A stretch of 24,396 nucleotides of DNA from Peptoniphilus_A hominis (lineage in GTDB: Bacteria > Bacillota > Clostridia > Tissierellales > Peptoniphilaceae), in NCBI RefSeq assembly GCF_040096015.1, contig NZ_JBBMFO010000030.1, positions 1-24,396 of the forward strand, read 5' to 3'. The translations under genes were made by a program, and so were the position numbers. Positions 14,401-22,559 of this stretch are shown here, one piece after another (the first letter of the stretch is position 1; every line of letters begins with the position of its first letter). Under the pieces are notes generated by a model. That model had not been told where the DNA came from and made no database searches. It was given only the letters and a program-made list of their open reading frames with translations.

Positions 14401-16268
14401 AAAATAAGTATGTTATTGGATATGTTATATCAGTGGATGGTATGAAAATAAATATTTTGATGGAGAATAAATCTAATTTAGAAACTTTTCATTATAATGG
14501 AGTTTTTTATAATGGTGTTTCTATTGGAAGTTATATCGGAATAATAAGAGGCTCTAATAAAATTATAGCTAGAATAGAAAAGGAGTTTTTAGAAGATAAG
14601 GTTAACGATTTATCTTCACATGAATTTTCCAAAGATAGATTTGAAAGGAATATAGAGGTAAGTTTAATAGGAAATATTTATAAAGGTACTTTTGAATTTG
14701 GAATAAAGCGATTTCCTATGATTTTTAATGAAGTTGTTTTGTTATCAAAAGATGAGATTAAGATGATTCTACAAAAAGATTCATCAAATTCAAACCATAA
14801 AATTTCAATCGGTAGAAGTGTGGCGAATAACATTCCAGTTGAGTTATCGTGGGATAAGCTATTTAATACTCATATAGGTATTTTTGGAAATACAGGCAGC
14901 GGGAAGTCAAATACTTTAACAAAAATATACACTGAATTATTTAATAAAGAAGAATCTCAAATAAAATTAAACTTTAACAATAAAAGTAAATTTGTAATCT
15001 TAGATTTTAATGGAGAATATCTACAACCAGGAGTACTTCGAAACAAGAAGAAATGTTTAAGTCTATCAACTGGGAATAATAAAAGTGATAAGCTTCCATT
15101 AACTCCAAAAGTTTTTTGGGATATTGAAACATTATCAATTTTGTATTCTGCTACCGAAAAAACACAACGTCCATTTTTGGAAAGAGCCGTAAAGTATTTT
15201 GTAGACGATAGTATTTATGATATAACATCAGAAAAAATTATAAAGGGATTGAGTTCAGCTTTTTATAATATATTCAAACAAAATAACAATAAGGAGATGC
15301 TAAATCTATTTCAAAAATCCTTAGAAAGCATAAAATTTGACATACATGGGGATTATTTTGACGAAAATGGTAAGTTGATAGATATTAGCTGGTTAAGTGC
15401 ATTGTGGCATTCGCAACAATCTACTTATTACAAAGATTCTGTTTATATAAATTCTGTGGAAGATCAAGAAAAGAAAGAGATGAGAAATAACTTTGAAAAA
15501 ATTTTGAATCAGGGAGACTTTAAATTTAATATAGATTCTTTAACAGTTACTCAGAAATTAAAAATATCTGTTAATTCATATTTAATATATTGTTTAGCAT
15601 ATGGCAAGGTAAATTTTGAGCATATAAATCCATTAATACAAAGAATTGAAGCAAGGTCTAATTTTATTGAAAAAACTATAGTATTAACACATGATTTAAA
15701 TGAATGGGAAGTTTTAAATGTAGTATCTTTTAGGAAATGTAATTCGGAAGCAAAGAAGATGATTCCTCTTTTGATTGCTAAACAATTGTATGATGAACAT
15801 AAAGATAAAATATCTAATGAATCAGAGATTACCTCAACTATTCATCTAATAATTGATGAGGCTCATAATATTTTATCGTCACAATCTAACAGAGAAGAGG
15901 AATCTTGGAAGGATTATAGACTTGAAGTTTTTGAAGAAATTATTAAAGAAGGAAGAAAATTTGGGTTTTTTCTAACTTTATCTAGTCAACGACCATATGA
16001 TATTTCTCCAACTATAATTTCACAACTTCACAATTATTTTATACATAGACTAGTAAATGATCAAGATTTGAGGATGATTTCAAATACAATAAATTCTTTG
16101 GATTCTATTTCTAGAAATCAAATACCTACCCTTGCTCCAGGCCAATGTATTATTACCGGAACTAGTTTTGAAATGCCTCTACTTATTCAAGTTTCAAAAT
16201 TATCTAGAGAAAAGTCTCCGTCTAGTGAAAATGCAAATTTAGTAGAATTATGGCTAGATAAGTGCTAA
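14397..16268 (+). CDS. HerA/DUF87-type ATPase partner of SIR2
   Basis: 623 aa. The N-terminal HAS-barrel-like domain is about 1-120. The RecA-like ATPase has Walker A GNTGSGKS (164-171) and Walker B LIIDEAHN (D487, E488), followed by the sensor/Arg region LTLSSQRPYDISPTIISQLHNYFIHRL. An all-helical insertion with a Lys/Glu-rich part lies between. HerA proteins are hexameric DNA translocases; in defence pairs they assemble with SIR2 into a large complex and may act as NTPase and nuclease partner. Start is TTG 14397, overlapping the SIR2 stop by four bases, with AGGAGA at 14385-14390. A terminator follows at 16352. Both genes look intact. Confidence 0.92.
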   Translation: MKNKYVIGYVISVDGMKINILMENKSNLETFHYNGVFYNGVSIGSYIGIIRGSNKIIARIEKEFLEDKVNDLSSHEFSKDRFERNIEVSLIGNIYKGTFEFGIKRFPMIFNEVVLLSKDEIKMILQKDSSNSNHKISIGRSVANNIPVELSWDKLFNTHIGIFGNTGSGKSNTLTKIYTELFNKEESQIKLNFNNKSKFVILDFNGEYLQPGVLRNKKKCLSLSTGNNKSDKLPLTPKVFWDIETLSILYSATEKTQRPFLERAVKYFVDDSIYDITSEKIIKGLSSAFYNIFKQNNNKEMLNLFQKSLESIKFDIHGDYFDENGKLIDISWLSALWHSQQSTYYKDSVYINSVEDQEKKEMRNNFEKILNQGDFKFNIDSLTVTQKLKISVNSYLIYCLAYGKVNFEHINPLIQRIEARSNFIEKTIVLTHDLNEWEVLNVVSFRKCNSEAKKMIPLLIAKQLYDEHKDKISNESEITSTIHLIIDEAHNILSSQSNREEESWKDYRLEVFEEIIKEGRKFGFFLTLSSQRPYDISPTIISQLHNYFIHRLVNDQDLRMISNTINSLDSISRNQIPTLAPGQCIITGTSFEMPLLIQVSKLSREKSPSSENANLVELWLDKC

Positions 16269-16292
16269 AATTAATTCTAACTCTCTTATTTT

Positions 16293-16433
16293 TTATAATG
16301 ATTTCATAGTATTTCCTATACTGAATAAGTCGTAACATTGTTCTTTATTTAAAGAATACTCTTGCATAAGGGTGTTCTTTTTTTCTTGCAGTTCGTCGAG
16401 TTTTATTAATATTTCTTTTGTGCTTGGTAGTTT
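16293..16433 (-). pseudogene. Relaxase/mobilisation gene 3' remnant, minus strand
   Basis: On the minus strand 46 codons remain open to a TAA: KLPSTKEILIKLDEL, then QEKKNTLMQEYSLNKEQCYD and FSIGNTMKSL. The KLPS-x-KE-L start, the Glu-Lys helix and the spacing match the C-terminal end of Firmicutes relaxases. A stop lies immediately upstream of KLPS and no further match is seen. It converges on the SIR2-HerA operon, implying a second mobile element in the opposite orientation. Confidence 0.55.
16352..16384 (+). terminator. Terminator of the SIR2-HerA operon
   Basis: AAGAATACTCT (16352-16362) with AGGGTGTTCTT (16369-16379), 11 bp with two G-T pairs, loop TGCATA, seven T to 16384. It lies inside the minus-strand relaxase remnant. 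Confidence 0.78.
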
Positions 16434-16668
16434 TTATAGCGTTCTAATATTTTTAGATGCTATCTTTTATAGTAAATCGGACTATATTTGTTCTGAAAAC
16501 TTTTAACTATCACAAATTTTATTGTAATATTTATAGTTTTATCTATACTTTTTTTAACTTAAATAGAATTATTTATTCTTATCATTTAAAAATATTGATT
16601 ATTAGTTTTTATTTCTAAAATATATTTCGGGGTCTTAGGGATCTCCCTAACAAGGTAAAAATTAAAAA

Positions 16669-16707
16669 AATGGAGCATTCCGTAAAGGGCTGCTCCATTA
16701 ATTTTTT
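16669..16707 (+). terminator. Bidirectional-type terminator before the transport cassette
   Basis: AATGGAGCA (16669-16677) with TGCTCCATT (16691-16699), loop of 13, six T on the right (16702-16707) and a run of A on the left, so it could stop transcription from both sides. Confidence 0.8.
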
Positions 16708-16708
16708 C

Positions 16709-16728
16709 GTAAGTGTCCGTACACTTAC
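16709..16728 (+). repeat. 20-bp palindrome GTAAGTGT-CCGT-ACACTTAC
   Basis: Two perfect 8-bp arms around CCGT, directly abutting the T run of the preceding terminator and about 200 bp before the AraC gene. No T run follows, so a protein-binding or element-end role is more likely than termination. Confidence 0.7.
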
Positions 16729-16880
16729 TGTGCTTGCTATTAAAGTTATAAGCGTTAAGCTTGTTATTTAATTACTGCCATTATACCATAAAATTGAAAT
16801 GTTTGTATCTAATAGAAAAACTTAAAATATAGATGTACGATTAATATGCTATAGTGTATTTTTAGTATAAAAACTAATTT

Positions 16881-16896
16881 TTGGGTATAATTTAAT
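16881..16896 (+). promoter_or_regulatory. Probable -10 region of the AraC regulator gene
   Basis: TTGGGTATAATTTAAT with TATAAT at 16886-16891, 36 bp before the start codon. Identical over 16 bases to 2131-2146. No convincing -35 at 17 bp, as expected if an activator is required. Confidence 0.5.
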
Positions 16897-16927
16897 TGAT
16901 TATTATGATGCATTAGGAGGTAGAGTT

Positions 16928-17899
16928 TTGGAATTAAATCATGAAGATATTATAGAAGATGTCCTTGAAGGATATGTTTTTTCTGAAAAAAAGGTTACTG
17001 ATGAATGTAAAATTTATACAATTGAAAATTCTACTGGCTGTGGCGAAATGCGTTGCTACAATTTATTTGAAGGCGTTCAGTTATCTTATAATAACCTTAA
17101 TATGGAGACGGCATATCAAAAAATAAATCCTAAAAGCGGGGTTTTAGAAATAGATCATTGCTTAGAGGGATGTTATGAGTTTAAACTTGAAAATAATGAA
17201 CGCGCTCTGATAGGTAAAGGCGATCTAAGTGTAATCGAAATAGGCAAAGTTCCTTTTGAAGATTCGTGCATACCAACAAAAAAATATGTGGGACTTTCAA
17301 TATTTATTGATATTGAAAAGGCACAAAATTCTATTGATAAATACTTTCCGTATGCAAAAATTGATTTGTTAGAAATAAAAGATCGTTTATGTAAAAATGG
17401 TGCAGCTTTAATTATTCATTCACGTCATGAGATAGACCATGTTATTAGTGAACTTTATAGAGTAGATTCTAGAATAAGACTTTCTTATTCAATTATAAAA
17501 ACAATAGAGTTGTTATTATTTTTAAATTTAGTTGAAAGTTCAGATACTTTTAAGTTAACATCTTTTTCAGAACCAGTATATAAAGCAACTGTAGAATCAT
17601 ATAAGATGATTCTAAATAATCCTTTTGAAAGATATTCTATTTCTGATTTATCAAAAAAATATGCTATTTCAGAATCCAGTTTGAAGAGATGTTTCATATA
17701 CATAACTGGAAGCTCAATAGGTAATTTTATTAGGGAAAATTGTTTAGAAGCCGCTGCTAAATTATTAATTCATAAACCCTTAATGTCAATAGGAGAGATT
17801 TCTGATTTGTCAGGATATTTGAACCCTAGTAAATTTTCTGAGTCATTCAAAAAACATTTTGGGCAAACTCCTCAAGAATATAGAAAAAAATCCATCTGA
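16928..17899 (+). CDS. AraC-family regulator of the transport cassette
   Basis: 323 aa. The N-terminal part (about 1-200) is a ligand-sensing region without a recognised name. The C-terminal AraC domain is about 220-323 (YSISDLSKKYAISESSLKRCF and MSIGEISDLSGYLNPSKFSESFKKHFGQTPQEYRK). Start TTG 16928 is set by AGGAGG (16915-16920). YbtA-like AraC proteins sense ferric siderophores and activate YbtP/YbtQ-type transport genes. The neighbours here make the same role likely, but the ligand is not shown. A terminator separates it from the operon. Confidence 0.88.
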   Translation: MELNHEDIIEDVLEGYVFSEKKVTDECKIYTIENSTGCGEMRCYNLFEGVQLSYNNLNMETAYQKINPKSGVLEIDHCLEGCYEFKLENNERALIGKGDLSVIEIGKVPFEDSCIPTKKYVGLSIFIDIEKAQNSIDKYFPYAKIDLLEIKDRLCKNGAALIIHSRHEIDHVISELYRVDSRIRLSYSIIKTIELLLFLNLVESSDTFKLTSFSEPVYKATVESYKMILNNPFERYSISDLSKKYAISESSLKRCFIYITGSSIGNFIRENCLEAAAKLLIHKPLMSIGEISDLSGYLNPSKFSESFKKHFGQTPQEYRKKSI

Positions 17900-17938
17900 C
17901 CTTTTTAGAGCAAATAAAGAGCTGTCAGGTTATAAAGA

Positions 17939-17984
17939 AAATATCCATCTTACTTTATAATAAAGTTGAGATGGATATTTTTTT
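17939..17984 (+). terminator. Terminator between regulator and transport operon
   Basis: AAATATCCATCT (17939-17950) with AGATGGATATTT (17969-17980), plus an inner CTTTAT/ATAAAG stem, then T to 17984. A second TCCATCT at 17891-17897, in the end of the AraC gene, could compete for AGATGGA; a CTGAC/GTCAG pair also brackets this leader. Confidence 0.85.
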
Positions 17985-18040
17985 GTAAATATTCTCTATA
18001 CACATTCTATGTACATTTTATTAATTAACGGAGGTGTTTT

Positions 18041-18643
18041 ATGAACAATAAAAAAATGACTACAAAAGATGTAGTAACAGTAGCTATTATGATTGCTTTA
18101 TTTTATGCAATATCTATTGTTATTGGAATGAGTATGGTTGCTGTTCCGGTTGTATATATTTATGGTACTGCTGGAATTGAAATGTTTATAGGAGCTATTT
18201 TCTACTTGGTAGCAGCTAACAGACTTAATAAACATGGGCTATTATTTATATGGATATTAATTTATGGCATTATCACAGCAGCTATGGGTTATGTGTTTAT
18301 GTTTCCATATTTTATTGGACTTGCTATTTTGTGTGAAATAGTAATGATAGGCAAAGACACTTATATAAATCCAATAAGAAATATGATTGGCTGGAGTGTT
18401 TATGGTGCTGGTATGTTCATGGGAATAGGAGTTCCATGTTGGATAGCTTGGGAATCTTATCAAAAGCAAGCTTTAGAGAGTGGGTTTGCAGATAAGACAT
18501 TAACATTGCAATATAATTTGGTATCTTCACCAAAACTACTATTATTAGGTGTAACAATAACCGTTATATTATCTGCTTTAGGTGTTTTGTTTGCACAAAA
18601 AATTCTTAAAAAGCACTTTAAAAAGGCGGGTATTTTAGAGTAA
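18041..18643 (+). CDS. ECF transporter S component, MptD/Trep_Strep family
   Basis: 200-aa membrane protein with about five to six hydrophobic segments (from VVTVAIMIALFYAISIVIGM to LLLLGVTITVILSALGVLF) and a basic C terminus. Start and spacing match the family (MNNKKMTTKDVVTVAIMIAL). S components bind the substrate and plug into the T/A energising module encoded next. The substrate of this family is not established. GGAGGTG precedes ATG 18041. It is the first gene of the operon; its promoter must lie in 17985-18025, where I see no consensus pair, in line with activation by the AraC protein. Confidence 0.85.
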   Translation: MNNKKMTTKDVVTVAIMIALFYAISIVIGMSMVAVPVVYIYGTAGIEMFIGAIFYLVAANRLNKHGLLFIWILIYGIITAAMGYVFMFPYFIGLAILCEIVMIGKDTYINPIRNMIGWSVYGAGMFMGIGVPCWIAWESYQKQALESGFADKTLTLQYNLVSSPKLLLLGVTITVILSALGVLFAQKILKKHFKKAGILE

Positions 18644-18660
18644 ATGGAGATATATGGGAA

Positions 18661-19335
18661 ATGAAAATAGAAAAAATAAGTGGAATAACTTGTCTTTTTT
18701 TAACTATTATTTCCTGTATGGTGTCAATATTTACAAAAAGTTACTATATGCATGCTCTGTTTGTAGGATGGCTTTGTATGCTTTTAGCATATTTTGGTTT
18801 TATCAAACAGAGCATAATTTATTTTATGATATATAGTTTTACTACATTTTGGTTATTAAAAATGATACCTAGTGGTGTAGTTATAATTTCACCAATGCTT
18901 TTGGGAATGTTGTATAAATTCATAGTTCCAATCATGGCAGGATTTTTAACTTTTAAGATACCATCAGGAAAATTAATTTCAATATTTCACAAATTAATGT
19001 TGCCACAAAATTTTATACTTATATTAACGGTAATTATTCGATTTGTACCAACAATTGCTGGGGAATTTAGAACAATAAAAGAAGCTATGAAAGTAAGGGG
19101 ATTTACAGGTAACTTTTTTCATATTTTATCAAATCCTTTGAGGACTCTTGAATATGCTATAGTTCCTTTAATTTTTCGTTCTATAAAAGTAGGAGATGAA
19201 TTATCAGCAGCAGCGATTGTTAGAGGAATTGAAAACCCAATAAAAAGGGATTCATATTATAGTAACAAGTTGTGTAAATTAGACATAATTATAATAACTG
19301 CAAGCTTTGTTTTATTTATATTATGTCTTATATGA
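18661..19335 (+). CDS. ECF transporter T component (EcfT/CbiQ-like)
   Basis: 224-aa membrane protein with five or so membrane segments. It has the two Ala/Val-Arg-Gly coupling motifs of EcfT: EAMKVRGF (about 140-147) and AAIVRGIENP (about 180-189), which dock to the Q-helices of the ATPases. I chose ATG 18661 because it gives the conserved frame; a competing ATG at 18654 opens only an overlapping out-of-frame ORF. It starts 18 bp after the S gene and ends 11 bp before the ATPase start. Confidence 0.85.
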   Translation: MKIEKISGITCLFLTIISCMVSIFTKSYYMHALFVGWLCMLLAYFGFIKQSIIYFMIYSFTTFWLLKMIPSGVVIISPMLLGMLYKFIVPIMAGFLTFKIPSGKLISIFHKLMLPQNFILILTVIIRFVPTIAGEFRTIKEAMKVRGFTGNFFHILSNPLRTLEYAIVPLIFRSIKVGDELSAAAIVRGIENPIKRDSYYSNKLCKLDIIIITASFVLFILCLI

Positions 19336-19346
19336 GAGGTGCATCA

Positions 19347-20831
19347 TTGAATAATAAAGTTGAAATTAGGAAATTATCTTTTTCGTATAATAGCAATAAA
19401 GATGAACAGTTGAAAGATATAAATTTAGACATTAAAGATGGTGAATGTTGTGTAATTATAGGGGAGTCGGGATGTGGCAAGTCTACTTTGACAAGAGTTA
19501 TAAATGGCTTGATTCCAAATTTTTACGAAGGAAATTTAGATGGAGAAGTATTTATTGACGGAAAATCCATCAGAACTTTAAGATCCTGGGAAATAGCAAA
19601 ACTAGTCGGTAATGTATTTCAAGATCCTAGAAGCCAATTTTTTGGCAATGAAGTTAATGGAGAGATTGCATTTGGACCAGAAAATTTAGGATATAAGCGT
19701 GATGAAATAATAAGAAGAGTAAATGAATCAAGTAAGAAAATGAATGTTGATAAATTGCTAAATAATAGGATATACAATTTATCCTATGGAATTAGGCAAA
19801 AAGTAGCAATTTGTTCAGCAAGAGCCATTGAACCATCTATTTATGTATTTGATGAACCATCTGCAAATCTTGATTTACAATCAATATATAAATTTTCAAA
19901 ACTTGTAATGGACTTAAAAAATGAAGGGAAAACTATAGTAATTGTCGAACATAGGTTATTTTATTTAAAAGGAATAGCAGATAGGTATTTATTAATACAA
20001 AATGGATCTTTAACAAATAGTTATAAAGCAGAAGAATTTGAAAAAATCAGTTCAAAAGACTTAAATGCATTGGGCTTACGCTCAATAAATCTTAATGATA
20101 TTGTTGTAGATGACCACAAAGTTAAAGAAAAAGAAATTAGTAGTGACAATTCTTTTGATTTTGAGGTGAAAAATATTAGTAAAAAATATAAAAATAATTT
20201 CGTACTAAAAGATGTGTCACTTAAATTTGATAGCAATGAGACTATTGCTTTAGAAGGAATAAATGGAACAGGTAAAAGTACACTCGGTAAAATTTATTCT
20301 GGGATTCAAAATCAGACTGATGGAGAAATAAAGATAAATGGACTCAAAGCTAATAAAAAGATGAGGTTAAGCAAAGTGTGGTATATTCCTCAAGATTTAG
20401 ACTCTCAATTATTTGGGGAAGATTTGATGGATGAATTATTAACTGGGTTAAAAAATAGAGAAGATTATATCACGAAAGCAGAGGAACTTTTAAAAAAAGT
20501 TGGATTATTTGATATAAGAGATAAGCATCCAGCAACTTTATCAGGTGGTCAAAAACAGAGATTGGTTCTATGCGTAGCTATGTTGAGAGAAACACCTTTT
20601 ATTATATTGGATGAGCCGACATCAGGGCTTGATTTCAGGAGTATGGATAAGGTGGGGAGATTAATCAAAGAGGAACAAAAAAAAGGAACAAAATTTTTGA
20701 TAATTTCTCATGATATTGAATTTATAGCAAAGACGTGTGATAGACTTGTAAAACTAGAGAATGGGATAATAACAGAAGATTTTTATATTGATAATATAGG
20801 ACAGCTGTTAAGAGCTATGGAGGCTAAATAA
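19347..20831 (+). CDS. Fused two-domain ECF-type ABC ATPase
   Basis: 494 aa from TTG 19347, chosen for AGAGGTG seven bases before it; an ATG at 19323 in the same frame overlaps the T gene and lacks a ribosome site. Two ATPase domains lie in one chain. Domain 1 has GESGCGKST (39-47), Q92 in VFQDPRSQFF and Walker B YVFDEPSANLD, but an altered signature, LSYGIRQK (145-152). Domain 2 has GINGTGKST, canonical LSGGQKQR and FIILDEPTSGLD. It would replace the usual EcfA1/EcfA2 pair and power the S/T unit encoded just upstream. Confidence 0.9.
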   Translation: MNNKVEIRKLSFSYNSNKDEQLKDINLDIKDGECCVIIGESGCGKSTLTRVINGLIPNFYEGNLDGEVFIDGKSIRTLRSWEIAKLVGNVFQDPRSQFFGNEVNGEIAFGPENLGYKRDEIIRRVNESSKKMNVDKLLNNRIYNLSYGIRQKVAICSARAIEPSIYVFDEPSANLDLQSIYKFSKLVMDLKNEGKTIVIVEHRLFYLKGIADRYLLIQNGSLTNSYKAEEFEKISSKDLNALGLRSINLNDIVVDDHKVKEKEISSDNSFDFEVKNISKKYKNNFVLKDVSLKFDSNETIALEGINGTGKSTLGKIYSGIQNQTDGEIKINGLKANKKMRLSKVWYIPQDLDSQLFGEDLMDELLTGLKNREDYITKAEELLKKVGLFDIRDKHPATLSGGQKQRLVLCVAMLRETPFIILDEPTSGLDFRSMDKVGRLIKEEQKKGTKFLIISHDIEFIAKTCDRLVKLENGIITEDFYIDNIGQLLRAMEAK

Positions 20832-20846
20832 TTTAGGAGGTGCGTA

Positions 20847-22559
20847 ATGGAAGTTTTAAAAAAGCATATAGGACAAATTTTATCATCAGTTATTATTGCA
20901 GTAATTGGTGTTTTTTGTAGTGTTGTACCATATTTTGCTTTAGCTAAGATTACTCAAAATATAGCAATTAGTAATACAGATTTAGAATTCTATATAAGAC
21001 CAATTTTGCTTATTTTAGGTGGGTTAATAGGAAGTGTTATTTTTCATGAGATTTCAACTTTAATTTCTCATAATTTAGCATTTCGCATAATAGAGGATGA
21101 GAGGAAGAAACTTGTAAGAAAAATTAATAGATTATCAATGGGAGAGATTGAAAAACGATCTAGTGGAGAATGGACTCAGTTTATGGTAGAAACTTTGAAT
21201 AAAATTGAGCAACCGATAGCTCATGTTATTCCTGAAGTAATAGCTAATCTTATCATTCCAATCGCTTTATTAGTTATTATTTTTATAATGGATTGGAGGA
21301 TTGGAATTGCAAATCTTATTACATTACCACTAGGGGTGTTATTTTCAATTCTAATGATGGGTGGATATGAAGAAAAATCACGAAATTATCAAGAAGCCGC
21401 AAAAAACATGAATACAACAGCTGTTGAATATATTAGAGGTATTCAAGTTATAAAGGCATTCAATAAATCTGCATCATCATATGGAAAATTTGTAGATGCT
21501 GTAAATAGTAATAGAGACAGTATGCTAAATTGGTATTTAAGTGTTTGTTTCTATATGACAGCAGCAATGGAAGTTTTACCATCAACTTTATTATTTGTTT
21601 TACCAACTTCTTTATACTTGTATATGAATGGAAGTATTGAAGTAGGCAATCTAATAATGTGTGTTTTATTATCTTATGCCTGCTACAAACCTTTGATTAA
21701 AGCTATGAGTCATATGGATACTATGGCGAATGTAAGAGTTGTAATAGATGAAATAAAAAATGTTATGGAGTTACCAGAGTTAGAACGAGGTAATGGAGAG
21801 GAAAAAATAAGATCATACGATATTAATTTTGAAAATGTATGTTTTGCCTATAATGATAAGAAAAAAGTTTTTGATAACTTATCCTTTAGTGCAAAAGAAA
21901 ATAAACTTACAGCTATTGTTGGTTATTCTGGCGGTGGAAAATCCACTATTGCTAAGCTAATTGCGGGATATTGGAACATTAATAAAGGAAAAATATCCGT
22001 AGGAAATGTAAATCTTAAAGATGTTTCTCTTGAAAAGAACATGGAACTTGTAACCTATGTATCACAAGAAAATTATCTATTTAGAAAAAGTATTATAGAT
22101 AATATGAGAATGGCAAATCAAAATGCTAGTATTGAAGAGATAAAAGACGCTTGTAAAAAAGCTTCTTGTCATGACTTTATTATGAGTCTTCCTAATGGAT
22201 ATGAAACCATAATTGGAGAATCTGGGAGCAACTTGTCTGGAGGAGAGAGACAAAGACTTACAATAGCAAGAGCTTTGCTTAAAGATAGCCCAATAGTTTT
22301 ATTAGACGAAGCTACAGCATATTCTGATCCAGATAATGAAGCTGAAATTCAAAAATCTATAGATGCATTAGTTGAAAATAAAACGGTTATTATGATTGCT
22401 CATAGGCTTTCTACAATAATAGGAGCCGATAAGATCATAGTATTAAACAATGGGGAAATTGAAGCAGAAGGAACTCATAAAGAACTTCTTGGAAAAAGTG
22501 AAACATATGCAAAAATGTGGAAATCACACATAAGTTTATCAAACGATAGGGGTGAGTAA
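20847..22559 (+). CDS. Exporter-fold ABC half-transporter, YbtP/IrtA-like
   Basis: 570 aa. A six-helix transmembrane domain (about 10-300) is followed by an ATPase with GYSGGGKST (359-367), LSGGERQR (463-470) and LLDEATAYSDPDNE (D487, E488). The Asp-Pro after the D-loop (SDPDNE) is typical of the siderophore-importing YbtP/Q and IrtA/B group. AGGAGG precedes ATG 20847. It directly abuts the next half-transporter, with which it should form a heterodimer. Exporter-fold, but members of this group import ferric siderophores; a drug exporter is the alternative. Confidence 0.85.
   Translation: MEVLKKHIGQILSSVIIAVIGVFCSVVPYFALAKITQNIAISNTDLEFYIRPILLILGGLIGSVIFHEISTLISHNLAFRIIEDERKKLVRKINRLSMGEIEKRSSGEWTQFMVETLNKIEQPIAHVIPEVIANLIIPIALLVIIFIMDWRIGIANLITLPLGVLFSILMMGGYEEKSRNYQEAAKNMNTTAVEYIRGIQVIKAFNKSASSYGKFVDAVNSNRDSMLNWYLSVCFYMTAAMEVLPSTLLFVLPTSLYLYMNGSIEVGNLIMCVLLSYACYKPLIKAMSHMDTMANVRVVIDEIKNVMELPELERGNGEEKIRSYDINFENVCFAYNDKKKVFDNLSFSAKENKLTAIVGYSGGGKSTIAKLIAGYWNINKGKISVGNVNLKDVSLEKNMELVTYVSQENYLFRKSIIDNMRMANQNASIEEIKDACKKASCHDFIMSLPNGYETIIGESGSNLSGGERQRLTIARALLKDSPIVLLDEATAYSDPDNEAEIQKSIDALVENKTVIMIAHRLSTIIGADKIIVLNNGEIEAEGTHKELLGKSETYAKMWKSHISLSNDRGE

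Larger units (their letters stand above)
16269..16927 (+). other. Gene-free stretch between defence genes and the transport cassette
   Basis: Holds a relaxase remnant on the minus strand (16293-16433), two terminators (16352-16384, 16669-16707), a 20-bp palindrome (16709-16728) and the AraC promoter region. From 16440 to 16620 I see only AT-rich sequence with no coding signal. Confidence 0.6.

Noticed and set aside
18654..18836. 60-aa plus-strand frame at the start of the T component
   Set aside because: Overlaps the EcfT-like frame, which carries the conserved motifs; composition is not protein-like.
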